Part shown: piece by piece, positions 1 to 9,184 of the stretch
Layout: each line of letters begins with the position of its first letter
How positions within the stretch are numbered: position 1 is the first letter of the stretch
Origin: JAMHWF01 sp964371405
Lineage (GTDB): Bacteria; Pseudomonadota; Gammaproteobacteria; Burkholderiales; Burkholderiaceae_C
DNA length: 64,000 bases
Assembly (NCBI GenBank): GCA_964371405.1
Contig: CAYJLV010000012.1
Coordinates: 1 to 64,000 of the forward strand
Direction of reading: 5' to 3'
Notes under the pieces: generated by a model
Told to the model about the DNA's origin: nothing
Database searches by the model: none
The model's input: only the letters and a program-made list of their open reading frames with translations
Program-made: the position numbers and the translations under genes

Positions 1-68
1 TGATGAGCGGACTTCACTTCCTTTAGGCTGGTACGGCTGGCGGGCAGCAGGTCACTGCCGTTGCGCCA

Positions 69-1034
69 TCAACCACTGCTAAGTAGTCTGGATAGTTCGC
101 CCTTGTCGGATACTCCGAGTTTCTCGTATATGACTCGAAGGTGATGTCGCACTGTCGCAGGCGATATATCCAAGCTGCGCGCCACCTCTTTGTACGACTT
201 GCCGTTGGAAAACTCGCTGGCGACAGCACGCTCGCGCGGCGAAAGCCTGTCCGCAGGCGCTCTCTGCGTCACGCTTATGAGCATGACATCAGCGACTCGC
301 TGGAACGTGATCGCTAAGGACGTTCCGAGATAGCGCTCCCGGCCTCCAGACAATGCCGCCAGCACGGACTTGGGCAGGAACGGCCCGTCCCAGTCCGGCC
401 ATTCGATTCGCAGAAGCGAGCCGAATCCGGGTTCAGCCGCGTGCAACATTCCAACTTCGTCTGCCGTGGCCATGGCCGTTCGCACGCTGGGGGCGTTTGC
501 CCGAAGCGAGGCAATCTGCATGACACGGTTGATTTGCAACATATCAGACAGGTGGGGCGTCAGGCACTGCATGAGCTGGCGATCATCCTCAGTAAAAGCG
601 CATGCCGCGTCACGCCGAAGCAGCGCAATGAAAGAGAGGAGCTGTGGAATGCTGCTTCTCGATACGGTGCAAAGCGCGTGCATGACTCGGAAGCTTTGGT
701 TCACGACTACTTCACGTATGCCGGCGTTCATTTCCTCCGGACCAAAATTGAAGCAGATCCCCGGTGAACTCTGGCATGTCCTCGCAACTATGTGCTTCCC
801 CTCGCACATGTTCAACAGATCACCGCAGCCGTCCGGCATGCCCTCGGAGTAAACGTCATGGATGACGGAGCGACCGCTCTCCATCTGGGTCTCCATTGCC
901 CATATCACTGCATCGAATGCAAACTGCGTTCGGAGACACTCCATCGCATGGGTCTGAAACTGCCGCATCGCCAACTCTCTCGACGACCGACTCAAGTCGA
1001 GCAGCAAGCCGCTCAGTACAGCACACGAAGTCAT
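69..1034 (-). CDS. LuxR-family transcriptional regulator
   Basis: Predicted cytoplasmic DNA-binding regulator of 321 residues. The last 60 residues form a LuxR/GerE helix-turn-helix, recognisable from 'LSPRERAVA', 'SYKEVARSLDIS' and 'TVRHHLRVIYEKLGV'. The long N-terminal part matches no sensor domain I can name. I chose the ATG at 1034 because a GGAGGAG-type ribosome site sits just upstream; the reading frame stays open to 1400 but the extra 122 residues look like non-coding translation. It diverges from the isochorismatase-like and molybdenum hydroxylase genes across about 400 bases and is the obvious candidate regulator for them (inference). The family call is firm, the target is a guess. 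Confidence 0.85.
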   Translation of the reverse strand: MTSCAVLSGLLLDLSRSSRELAMRQFQTHAMECLRTQFAFDAVIWAMETQMESGRSVIHDVYSEGMPDGCGDLLNMCEGKHIVARTCQSSPGICFNFGPEEMNAGIREVVVNQSFRVMHALCTVSRSSIPQLLSFIALLRRDAACAFTEDDRQLMQCLTPHLSDMLQINRVMQIASLRANAPSVRTAMATADEVGMLHAAEPGFGSLLRIEWPDWDGPFLPKSVLAALSGGRERYLGTSLAITFQRVADVMLISVTQRAPADRLSPRERAVASEFSNGKSYKEVARSLDISPATVRHHLRVIYEKLGVSDKGELSRLLSSG

Positions 1035-1443
1035 CCTACCGCTCCTCCCGGGGTGCGACGTTGCACCGCAACAATTGCATCCCGCATCTGATCGATACTT
1101 CCGCACCCTCGGGCTCGATAGCCTATACGCATCTTCTAGCCTTCCTCTTGGCGCTGGTCGATCTCGCAGAGAGAGAGTAGCAAGACTGATCTTGAGCGCT
1201 ATGAACGATGAGGCAAACCGATCGCGGCGCGAATCTGTCGAGCATGTGCTCGCGTGAGCGCGAGGTTCTCGACGACAGATCGCAGCGTAACTTGGCCGCA
1301 GCCAACCGCTTTGACCTCGAACAACTATCCCAAAGGGGACGACGGACCGGCCTGCGGGCGATCCGAACGAATCAAGACGTTGCGCGACGTACCCATTCAT
1401 CCTGCGTTCGCAATAACCGACAAGTTCAACTAGGAAGATGACG
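1035..1443. promoter_or_regulatory. Divergent intergenic region
   Basis: About 400 bases between the LuxR gene and the isochorismatase-like gene. I see no convincing gene. A short stretch near 1230-1270 can be read as 'SREREVLD', resembling the start of a LuxR HTH, which may be a duplicated remnant or chance. It must hold the promoters for both flanking genes, but I could not pick out clear -35/-10 boxes or an operator. Confidence 0.4.
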
Positions 1444-2172
1444 ATGCTTCAATCCGAGAAAACCCGTGCAACCAAGTACCTCAGACCCAACCACATGGAC
1501 TTCGAGATCGTCGGGAAGCCGGCTCTCGTGCTCAACCATCTGCAGGTAGGTCTCGCAGGTGAAGGTACGTTCATTCCCAACTGGAGCACCTCCGCCAGGA
1601 AAGGCATTGCCGAGTCCGGGATGGTGGAGAAGTGCAGGATCTTGGCCGATGCCTTTCGCGCACATGATCTTCCGGTGATCTTCGTCAACGCGATTCCAAA
1701 TCCGATTGGACAGGTACCGGCATACGGGGATCTATATCGAGAAATCGAAGCAGGCAACGTGGCCCGCCCCTTCTTCACCGATGAGCGCATTCGCAGGGGA
1801 TTGGAGGTGATGCCGGAGATGGGCTACATCGAAGGAAAAGACTACGTCCTCTACAACTGGCTGCTTCACGCCTTCACCAACTCTGGCCTCGAGCCCGTAC
1901 TCAAGAAGCATGAATGTGAAACCATTGTCTGGGGTGGATTCGCCCTCCAATCGGTTGTTTACACCAGTTCCCTCGTAGCTGGCGACCTTTGGTACAACGG
2001 CATCATCCCAGTCGATGCATCTTATGTTTGTGTCCCACCTTCGACACCAGGCTATTACGAAGGCATTGAGGAAGTCGTTGCCGAGGCAGTCGTTCGAGTG
2101 ATGGCGCCGACTATCAACCAAGTTACCGATACGGCTGCCGTGTTGGAACAGTTGAAGAAGTTCGGAGCGTAA
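1444..2172 (+). CDS. Isochorismatase-like protein lacking the catalytic triad
   Basis: A 242-residue cysteine-hydrolase (isochorismatase/nicotinamidase) fold protein. Family members use an Asp-Lys-Cys triad to hydrolyse amides or vinyl ethers. Here the Asp position is Asn31 in 'VLNHLQVG', the Lys position aligns with Asn138 in 'YNWLLHAF', and the nucleophile Cys in the G-x5-C-V-x2-T motif is Ser170 in 'GGFALQSVVYT'. All three catalytic residues are therefore changed, so ordinary hydrolase activity is doubtful. An ATG lies at 1438, but AGGAAG at 1432-1437 is better spaced for the ATG at 1444. A paralogue with the same kind of losses lies at 28473-29165. Base composition is visibly less G+C rich than most of the window. 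It precedes the molybdenum hydroxylase genes and may act with them; its role is unknown. Confidence 0.8.
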   Translation: MLQSEKTRATKYLRPNHMDFEIVGKPALVLNHLQVGLAGEGTFIPNWSTSARKGIAESGMVEKCRILADAFRAHDLPVIFVNAIPNPIGQVPAYGDLYREIEAGNVARPFFTDERIRRGLEVMPEMGYIEGKDYVLYNWLLHAFTNSGLEPVLKKHECETIVWGGFALQSVVYTSSLVAGDLWYNGIIPVDASYVCVPPSTPGYYEGIEEVVAEAVVRVMAPTINQVTDTAAVLEQLKKFGA

Positions 2173-2271
2173 GTGGGCGGCTCCCGGGGGGCATCGCCAG
2201 GATGACGCCGATTTCGTCGCGACTTGTAGTTCCGAAGAACGGCTTTCCTGGTCAACGTAGAGCGGATTCTC

Positions 2272-3156
2272 ATGAGTTCATTGCAATTGGCGCCATTCAG
2301 GTATTACGAACCAGTCACCGTCGCGGAGGCGGCGGCTCTGTTGCATCAGCACGGTGCGGGCGCGCAAATCTTGGCTGGAGGCATCGACCTCTTGCCGCGT
2401 ATGCGTGTTGGATCAACCAAGGCCGACCATGTCATCAGTATTCAGAACATTCCCCAGCTCGACTACATCAGGACCGACATGGAAGCTGGTCTGGAATTCG
2501 GGGCCATGGCGACCCTGCATTCGCTGGAGCGATCATCGGAGTTAAGCCGGAACTTCCCGATCCTGCATGAAGCGATTCACCAAATCACCTCGGTACAAAG
2601 CAAGTGCATGGGTACCGCCGTGGGGAACATCTGTGTGGCAACGCCGGCATCCGATGTGGTGACCGCATTGATGGCGTTGGACGCCGAGTTGATCATCCTC
2701 GGCGTCAACGGATCCAGGCGAGAGAGCATTGCGAACTTCTACACCGGGTATCGGCGGACCACGCTGAGCCGCGGCGAACTCGTCATCGGAGTCTCGGTGC
2801 CCAAGGCAGAGCCTGGTCAAGGAACCGCGTTCATGAACCTCGTCAGGACGCACGCGGACATCGCCAAAGTCGTAGTAGCAGTGGCGGTGGTCATACGGGA
2901 TGATGTCTGCGCCGGTGCGCGGATTGCGCTTGGGGCAGTCGGCCCGACGGCTTGTCGGGCATACGCCGCGGAGGACCGATTGACAGGTCAGGAGTGGGAT
3001 GAGCCCTTGATAGCTGTTGTCGCTGCTGCCGCCGCGGAGCACACGTCGCCAATTACGGATTTTCGCTCCACGGACGCGTACAGGCGAGAGACGACGCGCG
3101 TCTTGGTGGCTCGGGCGTTGAAGAGTGCATTTGTCCGATCGGGAAGAAGGCAATGA
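2272..3156 (+). CDS. Molybdenum hydroxylase, FAD-binding medium subunit
   Basis: 294-residue FAD subunit of the xanthine dehydrogenase/CO dehydrogenase family (CoxM-like). It passes electrons from the iron-sulfur subunit to FAD and an outer acceptor. FAD-binding motifs are visible: 'AGGIDLLPRM' near residue 38 (canonical AGGTDL) and 'GTAVGNICVATPASD' near residue 115 (canonical GGNLxxAxPxxD). The length is normal for the family. Order medium-small-large is the CoxM-S-L order, and its stop overlaps the next start (ATGA at 3153). It begins about 100 bases after the isochorismatase-like gene. Substrate cannot be read from this subunit; N-heteroaromatics, aldehydes or aromatic CoA esters are all possible in the family. 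Confidence 0.9.
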   Translation: MSSLQLAPFRYYEPVTVAEAAALLHQHGAGAQILAGGIDLLPRMRVGSTKADHVISIQNIPQLDYIRTDMEAGLEFGAMATLHSLERSSELSRNFPILHEAIHQITSVQSKCMGTAVGNICVATPASDVVTALMALDAELIILGVNGSRRESIANFYTGYRRTTLSRGELVIGVSVPKAEPGQGTAFMNLVRTHADIAKVVVAVAVVIRDDVCAGARIALGAVGPTACRAYAAEDRLTGQEWDEPLIAVVAAAAAEHTSPITDFRSTDAYRRETTRVLVARALKSAFVRSGRRQ

Positions 3157-3671
3157 AAGTGGATAAAGAACTCGAGTGCGAGCGCATAACTCTTGTTGTG
3201 AACGGCGAACGGTCACAGGTTTTGCTCGACTCGCCGAGCACAACGCTGGGCGATGTGCTTCGCAACAAGCTGCACCTTACGGGAACCAAGGAAGCATGCA
3301 GGTGCGGCGAATGCGGCTCGTGCACGGTCTTGGTGGACGGAAAGCCGATCTTGGCCTGTTCGACCCTTGCCGTGGCTGTCCGAAACAAGGATGTGGTCAC
3401 TATTGAAGGACTGGGGGATGCCGAGCATCTGCATCCCATCCAGCAGTCTTTTATCGATCGCGGTGCCGTCCAATGTGGATTTTGTACCCCAGGCATGATC
3501 ATGATGAGTAAAGCCCTGCTCGACGAAAACCCGCTTCCAACCAGGCAAGAAGTGAAGGAAGCCTTGGGAGGCAACCTCTGTCGCTGTACCGGATATACCG
3601 CAATTATCGATGCCGTTCTCGATGCCGCACAGGTAAGTGCGCCGCGTAGCGGTACACCCGGAAACCCCTAA
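3153..3671 (+). CDS. Molybdenum hydroxylase, 2Fe-2S small subunit
   Basis: 172-residue small subunit with two [2Fe-2S] centres, as in CoxS and the XDH N-terminus. The plant-type ferredoxin cluster ligands are in 'CRCGECGSC' followed by 'LAC'. The helical domain cluster is in 'CGFCTPGM' and 'GNLCRCTGY'. All expected cysteines are present, so electron transfer from the molybdenum centre should work. The start overlaps the FAD subunit stop by four bases, indicating translational coupling. The large subunit follows 40 bases downstream. Confidence 0.93.
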   Translation: MKVDKELECERITLVVNGERSQVLLDSPSTTLGDVLRNKLHLTGTKEACRCGECGSCTVLVDGKPILACSTLAVAVRNKDVVTIEGLGDAEHLHPIQQSFIDRGAVQCGFCTPGMIMMSKALLDENPLPTRQEVKEALGGNLCRCTGYTAIIDAVLDAAQVSAPRSGTPGNP

Positions 3672-3711
3672 GTGATCGGATTCCCGATGACCATGGCAAT
3701 CAGAGATCCAG

Positions 3712-6030
3712 ATGAATAGAGAACTGTCATACGTCGGCAAGCGGTATCCATCAATTTCGGCGCGCCAGAAAGTAACCGGTGCAGCGAAATATTCGGTCGA
3801 TCTGGCGCCGCTGCCGGGCACGTTGGTCGGGAAGTACCTGACCAGCCCTCATCCACACGCTCGGATTCGAAGCATCGACAAGAGCTTGGCGAAACAGCTG
3901 CCGGGAGTCGCTGCCGTCATTTCCTGGGACGACATACCGAAGCAGCTGATCAACCCGAGCATCCAGAAATGGACGCTCCATGACGGTTCGCTCGATATCG
4001 AGGACATGTATGTCATCAGCGAAAAGGCTCGCTTCGTTGGAGATATTGTTGCTGCTGTCGCTGCCGTCGACGAAGCAACGGCGCTGAAGGCCCTTTCGCT
4101 GATCAAGGTCGACTACGAGGTACTGCCGGCCGTGCTATCGATGGCGGACGCGATGAAGCCTGGTGCGCCTGCTGTTCACGACGGCGTTCCCGACAACATT
4201 TCTCAGACAGCCGGCTTCGCTGGAAATCGCGGCGATGTCGATGCGACCTTGGCCCAAGCTGAGGTGGTCGTGGAACTCTCCGTCGAGACTTCCCGGCAGC
4301 ATCCCATGGCGCTGGAGCCTTTGACGTGCACCGCCGCGTTCGACGGCAATGGAGACTTGACCTGCTGGACCCCGACGCAGCGTCCAATGACCTACCGCCG
4401 GGCGGTTGCGGAGCTGTTCGGACTCACAGAAGCCAGAGTCAACATCGTTTGCGAGTTTGGCGGAGGGTTCTACGGAGAGGCCAACTGGCCGATCGTGCCC
4501 GTGTGCGTTGCACTGGCAAAGAGTGCCAGAAAACCGGTCAGAGTCGAATTTACCCGGGAGGAATTGGTTGCCATCACGCCTTCTCGAGAAACGTATGTCG
4601 TCAGCGGAAAATTGGGTTTCTCGAAAGATGGAACGCTGCTTGCCGCCCAGCATGAGTTGTTGGTGGACAGCGGTGCCTACTTCAACCGAAGTAATGCGAC
4701 AGCTACGGTCTGTTTCGGCATCTTCAGCAGCATCTACCGTTTACCTGCCTTTCGCGGCAAGCTAACGGCGGTCTATTCCAATACGCCCATGACCAGCGGC
4801 CACCGTGGTTACGGCGGACCAGCTGCGCTGGTGTTGCTCGATCAGTTGATGGACATGGCGGCGGAGAAGCTCGGGATGGACCCGCTCGACTTGAGATTGA
4901 AGAATGTGAAGAGAGCGGGGGAGCGCGCAATTTTCTTCCCCATGGAAACCGATACGCATTTCGATCTCATCGAACAAGGTGCTGAAAGATTCGGATGGAA
5001 AGAGAAGCGCTCTCGCAACAGGACAAACGGTACGAGGCGGCGTGGTATAGGTATGAGCACTTTTCACGACGTGAGCGGCGCGCAACCCAATGAGGTCATG
5101 GACAGGCACTGCGTCATGACGCTCGAACCGGACGGTTCCGTCACCGTAACGCTGAATCATCCGGACGGTGGAATGAATCTGTTGACGAGTTGCGTCCAGA
5201 TTGCTGCGGAAACATCCGGTCTACGGCCTGAGGACTTTCGCTTTGTACATGCCGCCACGAAAGGCGCCCGATACGATGTGGGAATGGGTGCGAACGCCGG
5301 CATGTACGGAATGGGGAATCTCTTCGTGCGGGCAGGGGCCAATTTGAAGAACGAGATCCTGTCTATTGCCGCGAAACAACTCGGCTTCGCGCCAGAAGAC
5401 CTCGATATCGAGAAGTCGGAAATTGTGACCAAGAGCGACGGCAGGAGGAAGCTCAGCGTCAAGGAACTCGCGGCGTCCATCCTCATGGACCACACCGGCG
5501 GTAGTGGCCGTCAGATCACTATCCCTTCGTCGTTCACTCCAAGACTCAATCCGGCGGCTCCGAGCGCGGTCTTCATCGACCTGCAGGTAGACGCCGAAAC
5601 CGGAGTGATCGAGATAGACAGGTTGCTATTTGTCCATGACTGCGGACGGCCCATCAACCCGAACACGGTCGAAGGGCAGTTGGTGGGCGGGATCGTTCAC
5701 GGCCTTGGCCACACACTGTTTGAGGACATCTCCATCAATCGCGTCAGCGGGGCTATCGAGGGCAGCAACTTGAATCGATACAAGTTGCCATCGACGCTCG
5801 ATTTACCAGAGATCGAGGTTCTCCTTTTTGAGCAACCTTGCGAATCCGGGCCGTTTGGGGCGAAGGCCGTCGGCATGTGCGGGACTCACGGTATTCCGGC
5901 GGCGGTGGCGAATGCGCTGTGCGATGCATTGGGCGTCCGGATGTCGTCGATGCCATTCAGCGCCGAACGGGTGCTATCGGCGATTCATGCCGGTCGAGAA
6001 AGCTCGCAATCAGGCAGCCCGTTGCGGTGA
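3712..6030 (+). CDS. Molybdenum hydroxylase large subunit, catalytic Glu replaced by Met
   Basis: 772-residue molybdopterin-binding large subunit of the xanthine dehydrogenase/aldehyde oxidase family. N-terminal 'RQKVTGAAKYSVD' and the 'GHRGYGGPAA' region are typical. Near the C-terminus, family enzymes carry G-A-K-G-V-G-E, where the Glu is the base that activates the water or hydroxo ligand on Mo. Here the segment reads 'GAKAVGMCGTHG', placing Met722 at that position. The 'GGGFGGK' motif is also altered to 'GGGFYGEANWP'. Otherwise the gene is full length and intact with its partner subunits, so it is not a decayed gene. Either it performs a different reaction or it marks a divergent subfamily (inference). 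G+C is lower than in the flanking transporter genes. Confidence 0.88.
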   Translation: MNRELSYVGKRYPSISARQKVTGAAKYSVDLAPLPGTLVGKYLTSPHPHARIRSIDKSLAKQLPGVAAVISWDDIPKQLINPSIQKWTLHDGSLDIEDMYVISEKARFVGDIVAAVAAVDEATALKALSLIKVDYEVLPAVLSMADAMKPGAPAVHDGVPDNISQTAGFAGNRGDVDATLAQAEVVVELSVETSRQHPMALEPLTCTAAFDGNGDLTCWTPTQRPMTYRRAVAELFGLTEARVNIVCEFGGGFYGEANWPIVPVCVALAKSARKPVRVEFTREELVAITPSRETYVVSGKLGFSKDGTLLAAQHELLVDSGAYFNRSNATATVCFGIFSSIYRLPAFRGKLTAVYSNTPMTSGHRGYGGPAALVLLDQLMDMAAEKLGMDPLDLRLKNVKRAGERAIFFPMETDTHFDLIEQGAERFGWKEKRSRNRTNGTRRRGIGMSTFHDVSGAQPNEVMDRHCVMTLEPDGSVTVTLNHPDGGMNLLTSCVQIAAETSGLRPEDFRFVHAATKGARYDVGMGANAGMYGMGNLFVRAGANLKNEILSIAAKQLGFAPEDLDIEKSEIVTKSDGRRKLSVKELAASILMDHTGGSGRQITIPSSFTPRLNPAAPSAVFIDLQVDAETGVIEIDRLLFVHDCGRPINPNTVEGQLVGGIVHGLGHTLFEDISINRVSGAIEGSNLNRYKLPSTLDLPEIEVLLFEQPCESGPFGAKAVGMCGTHGIPAAVANALCDALGVRMSSMPFSAERVLSAIHAGRESSQSGSPLR

Positions 6031-6134
6031 AGGGGCACCGCAAGGACTCTACGAGGCGGTCAACGCCGGCGGTGAGGCGCAGTTCGCGGTATTGGTGCCC
6101 TGTCCAAGGCGCCGCAGCATAGGAGGACATCAGC

Positions 6135-7298
6135 ATGTTCCAACGTTTGATTCGCACGCTTCCCGCGGCTCTGTCGCTTATTGCAGGCGCGGCCTTGCCC
6201 GCGTGGGCGCACGCCCAGGGAGAGCCCATCCGCATGGGCGCGGTCGTGTCCGCCACCGGGCCTGCGGGCTTTGTCGGTGATCCGCAGCGCAAGACGATCG
6301 AACTGCTGGTTCGCCGCGTCAATGAAGGCGGCGGCCTGCTGGGGCGCAAGATCGATCTCACCGTCTACGACGATCAGTCCGACCCCAACAATGCCAATAC
6401 CTTCACCAAGAGACTGATCGAGTCGGACAAGGTCGACGTCCTGCTGGGCGGCACGATCTCGCCGGCCGCCATGGCGATGGCGCCTCATGCCGAGCGTGCG
6501 GGCGTGCCGTACATCTCGACCGGTGCCGCGCAGGCACTCGTCGATCCTGTGAGGAAGTGGGTCTTCAGGGTGTCGCCGTCGGACCGTCTGCAGGCCCAGC
6601 GCATGCTGCAGGACGTGAAGGACAGGGGCTTCACGCGCATCGCGATGCTGTCGGAGAACAGCGGCTTCGGCCAGTCCGGTCGCAAGGAGATCCTGGCGGT
6701 GGCGGAGAGCCTCGGCATGCAGGTTCTGGGGGACGAAACTTTCGGAGCGAAGGACAGCGACGTCGTTCCGCAACTCACAAAGATTCGCGGCCAGAAGGAC
6801 GTCCAGGCGCTGGTCTTCTTCTGCGGCCCCGGCCCTGCCGGGGCGATGACGATGAAGAACTACACCCAGCTGAGCATGACGCAGCCGGTCTACATGCCGT
6901 CTGCCGTTCTCAGCCCTGCGTTCATCAAGGCGGGGGGCGCGGCGACCGAGGGCGTGCGCATTCCGGCGCAAGCCTTCGTGGTACCCGATGCGCTGCCCGA
7001 CAACGATGCGCAGAAGAAGCCGGCCCTCGAGTATCACCGCGTGTACCGCGATGCGTACAACGCGCCCGCGATGCCGTTCGGCGGTCCCGCCGCAGACGCG
7101 TTCAGCATGGCAGTCGACGCGATCAAGCGCGCCGGCAGCATCGACAAGGCGAAGGTCCGCGACGCGATCGAGGCCACCACCGGCTACGTCGGCCTGCTGG
7201 GCGTCTACAACATCACGCCCGCCGACCACAACGGGCTGCGCCTCGACTCCCTACGAATGCTCGAGGTGCGCGGCGGCCGCTTCACACTGGCCAAGTGA
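6135..7298 (+). CDS. ABC transporter substrate-binding protein (LivK type)
   Basis: 387-residue periplasmic binding protein of the Leu/Ile/Val family (Peripla_BP_6). A Sec signal peptide is clear: basic start, hydrophobic core, cleavage after 'AHAQ' near residue 29. The mature start 'IRMGAVVSATGP' is the usual first strand. It captures ligand for the four transporter genes directly downstream. In betaproteobacterial catabolic clusters this family often binds aromatic acids rather than amino acids; next to a molybdenum hydroxylase that is plausible here (inference). The start is supported by AGGAGG at about 6121-6126. Confidence 0.92.
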   Translation: MFQRLIRTLPAALSLIAGAALPAWAHAQGEPIRMGAVVSATGPAGFVGDPQRKTIELLVRRVNEGGGLLGRKIDLTVYDDQSDPNNANTFTKRLIESDKVDVLLGGTISPAAMAMAPHAERAGVPYISTGAAQALVDPVRKWVFRVSPSDRLQAQRMLQDVKDRGFTRIAMLSENSGFGQSGRKEILAVAESLGMQVLGDETFGAKDSDVVPQLTKIRGQKDVQALVFFCGPGPAGAMTMKNYTQLSMTQPVYMPSAVLSPAFIKAGGAATEGVRIPAQAFVVPDALPDNDAQKKPALEYHRVYRDAYNAPAMPFGGPAADAFSMAVDAIKRAGSIDKAKVRDAIEATTGYVGLLGVYNITPADHNGLRLDSLRMLEVRGGRFTLAK

Positions 7299-7322
7299 TC
7301 CAGTTGAGGGTGCAGAGCCGAC

Positions 7323-8198
7323 ATGGCGAGCGATCTGCTGCAGTTCCTGATCTCCGGCCTGACGGTGGGCGCCATGTACTCGCTGGCGGCGCTCGGCTAT
7401 GCCCTGATCTACAACGCCAGCCACCTCGTCAACTTCGCCCAGGGTGAGTTCATCATGGTCGGGGCGATGACCGCGGCCGTCCTCGTGGAGCAGGGGGTCG
7501 CGCTGCCGGTGGCCGCTGTCGGCGCGGTGCTGCTCACCCTGCTGGTGGGGGCGTTGACCGAGCGGCTCGCCATCCGGCCGGCCCACGGCGCGCCGCTGGT
7601 CACGTTGCTGATCATCACGATGGGTGTCGGCCTGATCCTCAAGGGCGCGGTGCAGTTGGCGTTCGGCAAGGGCACCTACAGCCTGCCGGCATTTTCGGGC
7701 GATGCGCCCATCCTGCTCTGGGGCGCCGCACTGGCGCCCCAAAGCCTCTGGGTGGTGGGGTGCACCACGGCCGTCGTGCTGATGCTCGCCTGGTACTTCA
7801 CCCGCACGCTCGGCGGCAAGTCGATGCTGGCTACGTCGTACAACCCATTGGCCGCCCAGCTGATGGGCATCGACACGTCGCGGGTGCTGATGACGTCGTT
7901 CGCGCTGGCGGGCGCCCTCGCCGCGATCGGCGGTGTGCTCACCGCGCCGATCACGTTCACGAACTCCGAAGCGGGTACGGTACTGGGCCTGAAGGGCTTC
8001 GCGGCCGCCGCACTGGGCGGCCTCGGCAGCGGGCCGGGAGCGCTGGCAGGCGGGCTGCTGCTGGGCGTGATCGAAGCGCTGACGGCCGGATACGTGTCCT
8101 CGTCCTACAAGGATGCCGTGGCCTTCGTCCTTCTTCTGCTGGTGCTGATCTTCATGCCACGAGGTCTCTTCGGCAGCAAGGTGGCGGAGCGGGTATGA
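7323..8198 (+). CDS. livH: Branched-chain-type ABC transporter permease LivH
   Basis: 291-residue inner-membrane permease with about eight hydrophobic segments. 'GLTVGAMYSLAALGYALIYN' and the later 'GGLGSGPGALAGGLLLG' motif are typical of LivH. It forms the channel with LivM. Its TGA overlaps the livM ATG by four bases. Confidence 0.92.
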   Translation: MASDLLQFLISGLTVGAMYSLAALGYALIYNASHLVNFAQGEFIMVGAMTAAVLVEQGVALPVAAVGAVLLTLLVGALTERLAIRPAHGAPLVTLLIITMGVGLILKGAVQLAFGKGTYSLPAFSGDAPILLWGAALAPQSLWVVGCTTAVVLMLAWYFTRTLGGKSMLATSYNPLAAQLMGIDTSRVLMTSFALAGALAAIGGVLTAPITFTNSEAGTVLGLKGFAAAALGGLGSGPGALAGGLLLGVIEALTAGYVSSSYKDAVAFVLLLLVLIFMPRGLFGSKVAERV

Positions 8199-9184
8199 CC
8201 GGGGCTCTTCGAACGCACGCCGGATGCGTCGTCCTGGCGCTGCTCCTGCTCGCTTTGCCGCTGCTCGGACCAGGCAGTTACCTACTCGACCTCGCGACGC
8301 GCATCGGCTTCACGGCCGTCGTGGTGATCGGGCTGAACCTGCTGTTCGGGTATGCCGGTCAGGTCAGCCTCGGACACGCCGCCTTCTTCGGCCTGGGCAG
8401 TTATGCCTCGGCCATCCTGACCACGCACTTCGGCTGGCCCTCGTTGGCTGCGCTGGCTGGCGGCGCGGCGGCCGTGGGCTTGCTGGCATTCGCGATAGCG
8501 CGGCCGATCCTCAGACTGGCGGGTTACCACCTCGCGATGGCCACGCTGTCGCTGGCGTTCATCGTCACTATCGTCTGCAACAACGAAAAGGACTGGACCG
8601 GCGGCTACGACGGCATGCCGGTACCGCCGTTCACGCTCTTCGGCTGGACGCTGGAGGGTGAGAAGCCGTGGTACGCAGTGGCTTCGGTCTGTCTGCTGCT
8701 GGTCACCTGGGGCGCGACGAACCTGGCCCGCTCGCCGGCGGGCCGCGCGCTGCAGGCCATTCGAGGCTCCGAGGTGGCCGCCCGACTTTCCGGAATCGAG
8801 GTAGCCCGCGCCAAGACCAGGGTGTTCGTGCTCTCGGCGGTGATGGCCAGCGTGATGGGCAGCCTGATGGCCCATCAAGCCGGCTTCATCACGCCTTCGG
8901 CCACCGGCCTCGCGCGCTCGATCGAGTTCCTGATGATGGTCGTGCTCGGCGGCATGGCCTCTATCTACGGCTCCATCGTCGGCGCGGCGCTCGTCCTGCT
9001 GCTGCCGCAAGTGCTTCACGCCTTCGGGGCGTGGGAGACGCTGGTGATGGGGCTCATCCTCACCGGGACGCTGATCTTCATGCGCGACGGCATCGTGCCG
9101 ACCCTGCGCGTCCGGCTGCGCCTGCCCCGCTTTCGCAGCAAATCCGCAGCGCTTTCGGGCGGATCACGAGAGCCGCCGACATGA
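8195..9184 (+). CDS. livM: Branched-chain-type ABC transporter permease LivM
   Basis: 329-residue permease, the second membrane subunit. The family signature appears in 'GLNLLFGYAGQVSLGHAAFF' and 'GGMASIYGSIVGAALVLLLP'. The ATG at 8195 overlaps the livH stop. The reading frame is open far upstream, but the upstream part is only the shadow of livH. livG starts in its last codons (ATGA at 9181). Confidence 0.92.
   Translation: MTGALRTHAGCVVLALLLLALPLLGPGSYLLDLATRIGFTAVVVIGLNLLFGYAGQVSLGHAAFFGLGSYASAILTTHFGWPSLAALAGGAAAVGLLAFAIARPILRLAGYHLAMATLSLAFIVTIVCNNEKDWTGGYDGMPVPPFTLFGWTLEGEKPWYAVASVCLLLVTWGATNLARSPAGRALQAIRGSEVAARLSGIEVARAKTRVFVLSAVMASVMGSLMAHQAGFITPSATGLARSIEFLMMVVLGGMASIYGSIVGAALVLLLPQVLHAFGAWETLVMGLILTGTLIFMRDGIVPTLRVRLRLPRFRSKSAALSGGSREPPT

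Noticed and set aside
1208..1441. Short open frame in the divergent region with a LuxR-like 'SREREVLD' stretch
   Set aside because: Only eight residues resemble the motif; the rest has no HTH pattern and no start signal.
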